Shown piece after piece: positions 7,874 through 14,506 of a stretch of 16,037 nt of DNA. The stretch is from Macondimonas sp035325645 (GTDB lineage: Bacteria; Pseudomonadota; Gammaproteobacteria; UBA5335), in assembly GCA_035325645.1 (NCBI GenBank), contig DAOKZK010000056.1, forward strand, positions 1 to 16,037, written 5' to 3'. The translations under genes and the position numbers were made by a program. How positions within the stretch are numbered: the stretch's first letter is position 1; every line of letters begins with the position of its first letter. A model generated the notes under the pieces. It saw nothing but the letters and a program-made list of their open reading frames with translations, ran no database searches and was not told the DNA's origin.

Positions 7874-7928
7874 CGGCTTCTGAACCGTCGTCGTTTCGCA
7901 GCCCGGCGCCATGACTTACAATCCCTCC

Positions 7929-8819
7929 ATGACCTACCCCACCATCGAATCCTTCGTCGGCAACACCCCGCTGGTGCGCCTGCAACGCCTGGGGCAAGCC
8001 ACGGGCAACACGCTGCTGGTCAAGCTGGAGGGCAACAATCCGGCTGGCTCGGTGAAGGATCGTCCCGCCCTGTCGATGATCCGGCATGCCGAGGCGCGCC
8101 AGCAGATTCGCCCCGGCGATACGCTGATCGAGGCGACCAGCGGCAATACCGGCATTGCGCTGGCCATGGCGGCCGCGATCCGCGGCTATCGCATGGTGCT
8201 GATCATGCCCGAGACCGCCAGCAGCGAACGCGTGGCGACCATGAAGGCCTTCGGCGCCGAAGTGATCCTGGTGTCCGCGGAGGCCGGTATGGAAGGGGCG
8301 CGCGATCTGGCCGATCGCATGGTGGCCGAGGGGCGCGGCAAGATCCTCGACCAGTTCGCCAACCCGGACAACCCACTGGCGCACTATGAAACCACCGGCC
8401 CCGAGATCTGGCGCGACACGGGCGGCAAAGTCACCCACTTTGTCAGCGCCATGGGCACGACCGGCACCATCATCGGCGTTTCGCGCTACCTCAAGGAGCA
8501 GAATCCTCGCATTCGCGTGATCGGCGTGCAGCCGGCCGACGGCGCCCAGATTCCTGGCATCCGGCGCTGGCCGGCCGAATACCTGCCGCGCATCTTCGAT
8601 CCGGAGGCGGTCGACCGCATCCTCGACGTCGACCAGCGCAAGGCCGAGATCACCACCCGCGCGCTGGCCGCGCAGGAAGGCATCTTCGCCGGCATCTCCT
8701 CGGGTGGCTGCGTGGCCGCCATGCTCACCTTGGCGCAGGAGCTGAACGGGGCCACCATCGTCGGCATCGTCTGCGACCGCGGCGACCGCTATCTCTCCAC
8801 CGGCGTGTTCCCCGCCTGA
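7929..8819 (+). CDS. cysM: Cysteine synthase B (O-acetylserine sulfhydrylase B)
   Basis: PLP enzyme that makes cysteine from O-acetylserine and sulfide; CysM-type enzymes can also use thiosulfate. The sequence follows E. coli CysM rather than CysK in several segments: LEGNNPAGSVKDR with the PLP lysine at K43, EATSGNTGIALAM, GMEGARDLA, HFVSAMGTTGTI, IPGIRRWP.EYLP and CDRGDRYLSTGVF near the end. The ATG at 7929 gives 296 residues starting just before the usual IESFVGNTPLVRL. An in-frame ATG at 7911 would add six residues. Neither has a good ribosome site, so the choice rests on family length. It is the first gene of a tight cluster; the exonuclease start lies 22 bases after its stop. The CysM assignment over CysK is well supported by motifs, while thiosulfate use is inferred. 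Confidence 0.95.
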   Translation: MTYPTIESFVGNTPLVRLQRLGQATGNTLLVKLEGNNPAGSVKDRPALSMIRHAEARQQIRPGDTLIEATSGNTGIALAMAAAIRGYRMVLIMPETASSERVATMKAFGAEVILVSAEAGMEGARDLADRMVAEGRGKILDQFANPDNPLAHYETTGPEIWRDTGGKVTHFVSAMGTTGTIIGVSRYLKEQNPRIRVIGVQPADGAQIPGIRRWPAEYLPRIFDPEAVDRILDVDQRKAEITTRALAAQEGIFAGISSGGCVAAMLTLAQELNGATIVGIVCDRGDRYLSTGVFPA

Positions 8820-8841
8820 ACGCCACGCACAAGGACCGGCC

Positions 8842-9615
8842 TTGAACCTGCTCGTCTTCGACATCGAGACCGTGCCCGATACCGAGGGTGGACGCCGGCT
8901 GTACGACACCGACGGCCTGTCCGACGAGGACGTGGCGCGCATCATGTTCCACCAGCGCCGCCAGAAGACCGGCGGCGACGACTTCCTCCCGCATCACCTG
9001 CACCGCATCGTCGCCATTTCGGTGTGTCTGCGCCGGGGCGATCAGCTGAAGTTATGGTCGCTGGGTGATCCGGATGCGTCCGAGGCCGAACTGATCCAGC
9101 GTTTCTTCGAGGGGCTGGAACGCTTCACGCCGACGCTGGTGAGCTGGAACGGGGGTGGCTTCGATCTGCCCGTGCTGCATTACCGCGCACTCATCCACGG
9201 CATCGCCGCGCCGCGCTATTGGGATGTGGGCGAGCAGGACAGCAATTTCCGCTGGAACAACTATCTCTCGCGCTTCCACTGGCGCCACATCGATCTGATG
9301 GACGTGTTGTCCGGTTATCAAGGCCGCGCCGTGGCGCCCCTGCAGGACATCGCCCTGCTGCTCGGCCAGCCGGGCAAGATGGGCATGGCCGGCAGCCTGG
9401 TCTGGGACGCCTATCTCGCCGGCGAACTGGGCCGCATCCGCGATTATTGCGAGACCGACGTGCTCAACACCTACCTCGTCTACCTGCGCTTTGCGCTCAT
9501 GCGCGGCCAGCTCGATCGCGAGGGCTATGACGCCGAGCGGGCGCGGGTGCGCGCGCTGCTGGACGAGGATGGCCGGCCGCATCTGAAGTCTTTCGCAGCC
9601 GCCTGGGCGGACTGA
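8842..9615 (+). CDS. Predicted 3'-5' exonuclease (PolB-like, DnaQ superfamily)
   Basis: Stand-alone exonuclease related to the proofreading domain of family-B DNA polymerases. The 257-residue protein shows the DEDD motifs: D7-I-E9 in LLVFDIET (ExoI), SWNGGGFD108LP (ExoII) and Y202-C-E-T-D206 (ExoIII, DEDDy type). These residues would bind the two catalytic metal ions. No polymerase domain follows. The TTG at 8842 was chosen because it places the ExoI strand at the N-terminus as in relatives and has AAGGA (8831-8835) six bases upstream. It sits between cysM and rlmD, one base from the rlmD start. Cellular substrate is unknown; a DNA repair or RNA-trimming role would be inference. Confidence 0.88.
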   Translation: MNLLVFDIETVPDTEGGRRLYDTDGLSDEDVARIMFHQRRQKTGGDDFLPHHLHRIVAISVCLRRGDQLKLWSLGDPDASEAELIQRFFEGLERFTPTLVSWNGGGFDLPVLHYRALIHGIAAPRYWDVGEQDSNFRWNNYLSRFHWRHIDLMDVLSGYQGRAVAPLQDIALLLGQPGKMGMAGSLVWDAYLAGELGRIRDYCETDVLNTYLVYLRFALMRGQLDREGYDAERARVRALLDEDGRPHLKSFAAAWAD

Positions 9616-9616
9616 C

Positions 9617-10981
9617 ATGGGCGGACGCCGGGCCGTGCAGCGGATTGTGTCCGCGCTCAGTGCGCCGGTCGAGGTGACGGCGATGACGCACGACGGCCGC
9701 GGCATCGCCAGTGTGGACGGCAAGCGGGTGTTCATCCACGGCGCCCTGCCGGGTGAGACGGTGAGCTTCCAGGTCACGCGGCGCACACGTGATTACGACG
9801 AAGCCGAAGTGGCGCAGGTCCTGCGTGCGGCGCCCGAGCGGGTCGAGCCGCGTTGCGCGGCCTATGTCCGCTGTGGCGGCTGCAGCCTGCAGCACATGGA
9901 TCCCGCAGCCCAGATCCTCGCCAAGCAGCAAGTCCTCCTCGACAACCTGCGGCACATCGGGCAGGTGAGCCCGGAGCGGGTCTTGCCGCCGCTGACCGGG
10001 CCGGTATGGGGTTATCGTCGCAAGGCCCGGCTTGGCGTGCGCTGGGTGCGCGCAAAGAATCGCGTGTTGGTGGGCTTTCGTGAGCGGCGCTCGGCCTTCA
10101 TCGCCGAAGCCGCGCGCTGCGAGGTGCTGGATGAAACGGTCGGCGGGCGGCTGGAAGCGCTGGCTGCACTCATCGACGGACTCAGCATCGCCGATCGCGT
10201 GCCTCAGATCGAGGTGGCGGTCACCGACGCGCTGACTGTGCTCGTTCTGCGCGTGCTGGCGACACCCAGCACGGCGGATCTCGAGGCCTTGCGGGCGTTC
10301 GGTATGGCGCACGAGATCCAGTTCTGGCTGCAGCCCAAGGGGCCCGACAGTGCAGCCCCCATTCCCGGCGCCTTCGGGCCGGACCGGATGCTGGCCTACC
10401 ATCTGCCCGAGGACGGCCTCGCGATGTGCTTTCGGCCGCATGATTTCACGCAGGTGAACGAGGCCATGAATCGGCGCATGGTCGCGCAGGCGATGGCGCT
10501 GCTCGATCCGGCCCCGGATGAACGGCTGCTGGACCTGTTCTGCGGTCTCGGCAATTTCACACTGCCCATGGCGCGCCGGGCGCGTGAGGTCGTGGGGGTC
10601 GAAGGCGATGCCGACCTCGTCGCCCAGGCGCGTGGCAACGCCGAGCGTCATGGGTTGACGCAGACCCGCTTTGTGATGGCCAATCTGTACGATGCGGCGG
10701 CGCTCGATCCGCTGCCCTGGGGCGCCGGCGCCTTCGATGGCGTGCTGCTCGATCCGCCGCGCTCGGGCGCGCGCGAGGTGTTGCCGGCCGTGGCGGCCAC
10801 CGGGGCGCGGCGGGTGGTCTATGTGTCCTGCCATCCCGCCACGCTGGCGCGCGATGCCGGCGATCTGGTCCGTCTGCATGGGTATCGGCTCGCGGCGGCG
10901 GGCGTGATGGACATGTTCCCACACACGGGCCATGTCGAGTCGGTGGCGCTGTTTGTGCGGGAAGGCCGCCGTGGCGCTTGA
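9617..10981 (+). CDS. rlmD: 23S rRNA (uracil-1939-C5)-methyltransferase
   Basis: SAM-dependent enzyme that makes 5-methyluridine at position 1939 of 23S rRNA. The 454-residue protein begins with a TRAM RNA-binding domain (about 12-70). The 4Fe-4S cluster cysteines are C80, C86, C89 (CAAYVRCGGC) and C168. The Rossmann methyltransferase domain follows, with LLDLFCGLGNFTLP for SAM binding, LLDPPRSGA, and the catalytic cysteine C405 in YVSCHPATLARD. Four cluster cysteines plus the TRAM domain favour RlmD over TrmA or RlmC. The ATG at 9617 is one base after the exonuclease stop, so reinitiation is likely. Its last 11 bases overlap the next gene. Confidence 0.93.
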   Translation: MGGRRAVQRIVSALSAPVEVTAMTHDGRGIASVDGKRVFIHGALPGETVSFQVTRRTRDYDEAEVAQVLRAAPERVEPRCAAYVRCGGCSLQHMDPAAQILAKQQVLLDNLRHIGQVSPERVLPPLTGPVWGYRRKARLGVRWVRAKNRVLVGFRERRSAFIAEAARCEVLDETVGGRLEALAALIDGLSIADRVPQIEVAVTDALTVLVLRVLATPSTADLEALRAFGMAHEIQFWLQPKGPDSAAPIPGAFGPDRMLAYHLPEDGLAMCFRPHDFTQVNEAMNRRMVAQAMALLDPAPDERLLDLFCGLGNFTLPMARRAREVVGVEGDADLVAQARGNAERHGLTQTRFVMANLYDAAALDPLPWGAGAFDGVLLDPPRSGAREVLPAVAATGARRVVYVSCHPATLARDAGDLVRLHGYRLAAAGVMDMFPHTGHVESVALFVREGRRGA

Positions 10982-11456
10982 AATTGAACGCAAATACCGG
11001 GTGATCGGGGATGCCTGGCGCGCGGCCGCCGAGCACAGCGAGGATTTGGTCCAGGGCTATCTGAATCTCGAGGGCGGCGCCATCACCCGAGTGCGCATCG
11101 CCGGCGATCGTGCCTGGCTCAACCTCAAGGGCGCCACGATGGACATCGTGCGCCATGAGTTCGAGTATCCCATCCCGCTGGCCGATGCCTGGGAGATGCT
11201 GGCCAAGCTGTGCGTCGGGCCGCCGGTCGAGAAACGCCGCCATCACGTGCGCCATGCGGGGTGTCTGTGGGAGGTAGATGAGTTCTCGGGCGCCAATGCC
11301 GGGTTGGTGGTGGCCGAGATCGAACTGGAGCATCCCGACGCGCCGATCGAGCTGCCGCCCTGGGTGGGGCGCGAAGTGAGTCAGGAGCCGCGCTTCTTGA
11401 ACATCTCGTTGGTGCACCATCCCTATCGCGACTGGACGGCGGCGGAACGGCAGTGA
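10971..11456 (+). CDS. CYTH-domain protein, probable inorganic triphosphatase
   Basis: Small 161-residue CYTH (triphosphate tunnel) enzyme. The diagnostic E4-I-E6-R-K8 motif opens the protein. Other tunnel residues are visible: R40 and R42, K53, E63 and E65 (HEFEYPIP), K88 and R90, D103, and E116/E118 in AEIEL. This set matches short CYTH proteins like the Nitrosomonas europaea tripolyphosphatase (NeuTTM) better than the two-domain YgiF. The likely reaction is metal-dependent hydrolysis of tripolyphosphate; an adenylate cyclase or thiamine triphosphatase role cannot be excluded. The GTG at 10971 was chosen because it puts the EIERK motif at residue 4, as in relatives, and has GGAAGG (10960-10965) five bases upstream. 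It overlaps rlmD by 11 bases. An upstream ATG at 10932 would add 13 unrelated residues. Confidence 0.88.
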   Translation: MALEIERKYRVIGDAWRAAAEHSEDLVQGYLNLEGGAITRVRIAGDRAWLNLKGATMDIVRHEFEYPIPLADAWEMLAKLCVGPPVEKRRHHVRHAGCLWEVDEFSGANAGLVVAEIELEHPDAPIELPPWVGREVSQEPRFLNISLVHHPYRDWTAAERQ

Positions 11457-11959
11457 GCGCATCCCGCCCCACCGCCTGGTTGCACGTCGTGCTGGCGGAT
11501 CAAAGCCTGTCCCTGATGCACCACAACACGGCCGTGCGGCGCTGGCCGGTGTCGACCGCCGCCCGTGGCGCCGGGGAACGGATGGGCAGCTACCAGACCC
11601 CGCGCGGCTGGCACCGGATTCGCGCACTGATCGGGCGGGATGCGCCGGCGGGCGCCGTGTTCGTCGGCCGGCGCTGGACCGGGGAGCGCCATACCCCTGC
11701 GCTGGGCCGGCTGCATCCCGAGCGCGACTGGATCCTGAGCCGCATCCTGTGGCTGTGCGGAACCGAAATCGGCCGCAACCGCCTGGGCAACGTCGACACG
11801 CAGCGCCGCTACATCTACATCCACGGGACGCCCGACGCGGTGCCGCTCGGCATCCCCGGCTCCAAGGGCTGCGTGCGCATGCATAACGCGGATGTCATCG
11901 AACTGTTCGATCATTGCCATCCCGGCATGCCGGTGTGGATCACGGAGGAAGCCGGATGA
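11453..11959 (+). CDS. YkuD-family enzyme without signal peptide, possible cytoplasmic L,D-carboxypeptidase
   Basis: YkuD-fold peptidoglycan peptide enzyme of 168 residues. The catalytic signature is H124-G-T followed by GSKGC140VRMH, with fifteen residues between the histidine and the catalytic cysteine. The common form is SHGC; here a lysine replaces that second histidine. The N-terminus (MSASRPTAWLHVVLAD) begins directly with the fold and has no signal peptide or membrane segment, so it should stay in the cytoplasm. Classical L,D-transpeptidases are periplasmic. Acinetobacter ElsL is a cytoplasmic YkuD L,D-carboxypeptidase that recycles muropeptides, and the adjacent nagZ supports a similar role here. 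The GTG start overlaps the CYTH stop by four bases (GTGA), and the stop overlaps the nagZ ATG. YkuD membership is firm; carboxypeptidase activity is inferred. Confidence 0.85.
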   Translation: MSASRPTAWLHVVLADQSLSLMHHNTAVRRWPVSTAARGAGERMGSYQTPRGWHRIRALIGRDAPAGAVFVGRRWTGERHTPALGRLHPERDWILSRILWLCGTEIGRNRLGNVDTQRRYIYIHGTPDAVPLGIPGSKGCVRMHNADVIELFDHCHPGMPVWITEEAG

Positions 11960-12987
11960 ATTCGCCTCCGGGCCCGCTGGTGGTGGGCCTGTCGGGACCT
12001 CGACTCACCGCGCAGGAGCGAGAGATTCTGACGCATCCGCTGATCGGCGGGGTGATCCTGTTCGAGCGCAACCATGAGTCGCCGGAGCAGCTGCGCGCCC
12101 TGATCGCCGCGCTGCGAGCCGTGCGCGCCTGGCTCCTGGTGACCGTGGATCAGGAAGGCGGGCGGGTGCAGCGGCTGCGCGCGGGCTTTACCCGCTTGCC
12201 GCCTCTGGGCTGGTTGGGCGAGGTGCACGAACGGACGCCGAACGATGCACTCGCGGCGGCGCGCGAGCTGGGCTGGCTGATGGCGACCGAACTGCGGGCC
12301 TACGATATCGACGCCAGTTTCGCGCCGGTGCTGGACGTGGCGGGCAATACAGAAATCATCGGCGCGCGTGCGTTCCACGCGGATCCGGCGGTCGTCGCCG
12401 CGCTGGCAACGGCCTACGTCGCCGGCATGCGCGAGGCCGGGATGGGCGCCACCGGCAAGCATTTTCCCGGTCACGGTTCGGTACGGGGGGATTCGCATCT
12501 GGAACTGCCTTGCGACGCGCGGCCGCTGGAGGCGATCCGGGCGCATGACCTGCGCCCCTTTGCCGCGCTCGCGCCGACGCTTGCGGCCGTGATGACGGCG
12601 CATGTGGTCTATCCGGCGGCATGTACGCAGCCCGCGAGCTTTTCCCGTTACTGGATCGACACCGTGCTGCGCCGACAGCTGGGCTTTGCCGGCGCGGTGG
12701 TGAGCGACGATCTGGAAATGGCCGGCGCGGTGGTCATGGGCGATGTGCTCGCCCGCGCCGAACAGGCGCTTGCCGCCGGCTGCGACCTGCTGCCGGTCTG
12801 CAACGATCCGGCGGCGGTCATCCGCCTGCTGGATGGGCTGCGCTGGGCGCGTCCGGCGGAATTTGCGGCGCGCCACGCCGGGCTGCGGGGCAGGGCGGCC
12901 GTGCCCGCCGATCCGGACCGACTCGCGCGGGCACGGGCGCTGGCGGCGCGGGCCATGGATCATATCGAAGGAGCAGGCAATGGGTGA
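11956..12987 (+). CDS. nagZ: Beta-N-acetylglucosaminidase of cell-wall recycling
   Basis: Cytoplasmic glycoside hydrolase family 3 enzyme that removes GlcNAc from GlcNAc-anhydroMurNAc peptides. The 343-residue protein carries the signature K168-H-F-P-G-H-G, the Asp-His dyad D179-S-H181 and the nucleophile region S-D251-D-L-E-M. Near the N-terminus are GGVILFERN and TVDQEGGRVQRLR, also typical of NagZ. Single-domain length, close to 341 residues in E. coli, separates it from larger GH3 glycosidases. The ATG at 11956 is preceded by GGAGGAA (11944-11950) and overlaps the YkuD stop (ATGA). An earlier in-frame ATG at 11914 would add 14 unrelated residues. NagZ products influence AmpC induction in some gammaproteobacteria, but no ampC or ampR is in this window. 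Confidence 0.96.
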   Translation: MNSPPGPLVVGLSGPRLTAQEREILTHPLIGGVILFERNHESPEQLRALIAALRAVRAWLLVTVDQEGGRVQRLRAGFTRLPPLGWLGEVHERTPNDALAAARELGWLMATELRAYDIDASFAPVLDVAGNTEIIGARAFHADPAVVAALATAYVAGMREAGMGATGKHFPGHGSVRGDSHLELPCDARPLEAIRAHDLRPFAALAPTLAAVMTAHVVYPAACTQPASFSRYWIDTVLRRQLGFAGAVVSDDLEMAGAVVMGDVLARAEQALAAGCDLLPVCNDPAAVIRLLDGLRWARPAEFAARHAGLRGRAAVPADPDRLARARALAARAMDHIEGAGNG

Positions 12988-13537
12988 GACGCGACTTCAG
13001 GACGCCGAGCAGGTCCGGGCCCAAGCGGATTGCCTCCATGCGCCCGATGCGGTGGCTGCGGCGGTGGCGCGCATGGCCGGCGACATCCGCGCCGATCTCG
13101 CCGGGCGCAATCCGCTGGTGCTGTGCGTCATGACCGGCGCCTTGCTGCCGACGGCGTGGCTGCTCCCGCATCTGGACTTCCCGCTGGAGCTCGATTACCT
13201 GCATGCGACGCGCTACGACGGTGCGATCCAGGGCGCCGAGCTGCGCTGGATCCATCAGCCACGCACATCCCTGAGCGGTCGCGCCGTGCTATTGATCGAC
13301 GACATCCTCGACGAGGGGGTGACGCTACACGCCTTGCAGTCCTGGTGCCTGGGGCAGGAGGTCGCCCTGCTGCGCACCGCCGTGCTGGTCCGCAAGCGCC
13401 ACGACCGCAACCGGCTCGGCACCCGCGCGGACTATGTCGGGCTGGAGGTGCCCGACCGCTACGTGTTCGGCGCCGGCATGGATTACAAGGGCTATTGGCG
13501 CAACCTGCCGGGCATCTACGCCGTGCACGGCCTGTGA
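12980..13537 (+). CDS. hpt: Hypoxanthine-guanine phosphoribosyltransferase family protein
   Basis: Type I phosphoribosyltransferase of 185 residues that should convert hypoxanthine or guanine with PRPP to IMP or GMP. The PRPP loop is LLID107-D-I-L-D-E-G-V-T. The purine-binding end is YVFGAGMDYKGYWRNLPGIYAV, matching the GxGxDxxxxxRNLP end of Hpt. The substrate loop near the N-terminus is LVLCVMTGALL. The usual D-T/S-G of the loop is D-E-G here, a variant I recall in other gammaproteobacterial members. The ATG at 12980 has GAAGGAG (12967-12973) six bases upstream and overlaps nagZ by eight bases. The frame stays open upstream to 12743 inside nagZ, but that extension is a shadow. The next gene is predicted to make hypoxanthine, which supports this substrate. 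Confidence 0.9.
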   Translation: MGETRLQDAEQVRAQADCLHAPDAVAAAVARMAGDIRADLAGRNPLVLCVMTGALLPTAWLLPHLDFPLELDYLHATRYDGAIQGAELRWIHQPRTSLSGRAVLLIDDILDEGVTLHALQSWCLGQEVALLRTAVLVRKRHDRNRLGTRADYVGLEVPDRYVFGAGMDYKGYWRNLPGIYAVHGL

Positions 13538-13547
13538 CGGAGGCATC

Positions 13548-14291
13548 ATGACCGCATCGACGCTGACCGGCATCATCGGCGGCACCGGCCTCACGCGCCT
13601 CGAGGGGCTGGTGCTCGCCGAGGATCGCCTCATCGAAACCCCCTACGGCGCGCCCTCCGCGCCGCTGCAGCTGGGTCATTACGCCGGCCATCCGGTGGTG
13701 TTTCTCGCGCGTCACGGCCAGGATCACCGCTACCCGCCGCATCAGGTGAACTACCGCGCCAACATCTGGGCGCTGCACCGCCTGGGCGCCTGTCGCGTCA
13801 TCGCCGTGGCCGCGGTGGGCGGCATCCATCCGGCGCTGGGGCCGGCGTCTCTGGCAGTACCCGACCAGATCATCGACTACACGTGGGGCCGCGAGCATAC
13901 CTTTTCCGCGGAAGGCCACGTGCTGCATGCCGACTGCACTGAGCCCTACGACCGCAATCTGCGCGCGGCGCTTATCCGAGGCGCGGCCGCAGCCGGAGTG
14001 GAGGTGTTGCCGCAGGGGGTTTATGCCGTGACCCAGGGACCGCGCCTCGAAACCGCCGCCGAGGTGCGTAAGCTGCAGGCCGAGGGCTGCGACATGGTCG
14101 GGATGACGGCCATGCCGGAGGCGGCCCTCGCCCGTGAGCTCGATCTTGCCTATGCCACGCTGGCCGTCTCCGTGAACTGGGCGGCAGGCCTCGGGCCCGC
14201 GGGCAGCGACATCCATGGCGACATCGCGGACAGCCTGGAGCGCGGCATGGTCAAGGTCCGCGCCGTGCTCGGCGCCGTACTGGGCGAATGA
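13548..14291 (+). CDS. mtnP: S-methyl-5'-thioinosine phosphorylase (MTAP/PNP family)
   Basis: Purine nucleoside phosphorylase-family enzyme of 247 residues. It most resembles the Pseudomonas aeruginosa methylthioinosine phosphorylase (PA3004) as I recall it. Shared segments include IIGGTGLTRLEGL, IETPYGAPSAPLQ, R55-H-G with HQVNYRANIWAL (65-76), AVGGIH, IDYTWGREHT, TQGPRLET and MTAMPEAALARELDL. The residue at the purine 6-position site appears to be N210 in SVNWAAG, where methylthioadenosine phosphorylases carry Asp. Asparagine favours a 6-oxopurine, so methylthioinosine is the likely substrate, giving hypoxanthine and methylthioribose-1-phosphate. The ATG at 13548 follows GGAGG (13539-13543), ten bases after the hpt stop; the frame continues upstream only as a shadow of hpt. 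The symbol is the family symbol, and activity on methylthioadenosine is not excluded. Confidence 0.9.
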   Translation: MTASTLTGIIGGTGLTRLEGLVLAEDRLIETPYGAPSAPLQLGHYAGHPVVFLARHGQDHRYPPHQVNYRANIWALHRLGACRVIAVAAVGGIHPALGPASLAVPDQIIDYTWGREHTFSAEGHVLHADCTEPYDRNLRAALIRGAAAAGVEVLPQGVYAVTQGPRLETAAEVRKLQAEGCDMVGMTAMPEAALARELDLAYATLAVSVNWAAGLGPAGSDIHGDIADSLERGMVKVRAVLGAVLGE

Positions 14292-14301
14292 AAAACGGAC
14301 C

Positions 14302-14339
14302 GCTCCGCCGCTGGTGAATCACGGCTGATTGTGCGGAGC
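14302..14339 (+). terminator. Bipartite inverted repeat at the end of the cysM-mtnP cluster
   Basis: GCTCCGC (14302-14308) pairs with GCGGAGC (14333-14339). Inside it, AATCA (14317-14321) and TGATT (14326-14330) pair around a CGGC loop. It begins 11 bases after the mtnP-like stop. No T run follows, so it could be a factor-dependent terminator, an mRNA 3'-end stabiliser, or a regulatory site of the catalase gene. Confidence 0.35.
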
Positions 14340-14401
14340 TGTTCGGTCGCCGCAAGGGGCGATCGTCAGGCGCCAGCACACCCATCCAAAACAGACTTTC
14401 G

Positions 14402-14424
14402 GTGCCGGCACAAGCGGCAGCTGC
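14402..14424 (+). promoter_or_regulatory. Two adjacent palindromes upstream of the catalase gene
   Basis: GTGCCGGCAC (14402-14411) is a perfect 10-bp palindrome and GCAGCTGC (14417-14424) a perfect 8-bp one, about 85-105 bases before the catalase start. They could be an operator. No OxyR-like site and no clear -10/-35 pair was recognised, so this is only a candidate. Confidence 0.2.
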
Positions 14425-14496
14425 GATGGTCTGACGGAACCGATTCCCCTCCGACAGGGTCCGTCACAAGGTGGAGCGCGCCACTTCCCCTTTCCC

Positions 14497-14502
14497 AGGA
14501 GG
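14497..14502 (+). promoter_or_regulatory. Perfect Shine-Dalgarno pointing at an ATT start
   Basis: AGGAGG at 14497-14502 lies four bases before the in-frame ATT at 14507. No ATG, GTG or TTG sits at a usable distance downstream of it. It is the best ribosome site near the N-terminus of the catalase and decides the start chosen for that gene. Confidence 0.6.
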
Positions 14503-14506
14503 CGAT

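Noticed and set aside
7830..8945. 371-codon open frame on the - strand opposite cysM
   Set aside because: It covers cysM and part of the exonuclease in antisense; no motif or ribosome site supports it.
9497..10993. 498-codon open frame on the - strand opposite rlmD
   Set aside because: It is antisense to a well-supported rlmD and has shadow composition.
11914..11955. Upstream in-frame extension of nagZ
   Set aside because: It lies inside the YkuD gene; the ATG at 11956 has a strong ribosome site and gives family length.
12743..12979. 79-codon upstream extension of hpt inside nagZ
   Set aside because: It is an out-of-frame shadow of nagZ with no Hpt similarity; the ATG at 12980 has a good ribosome site.
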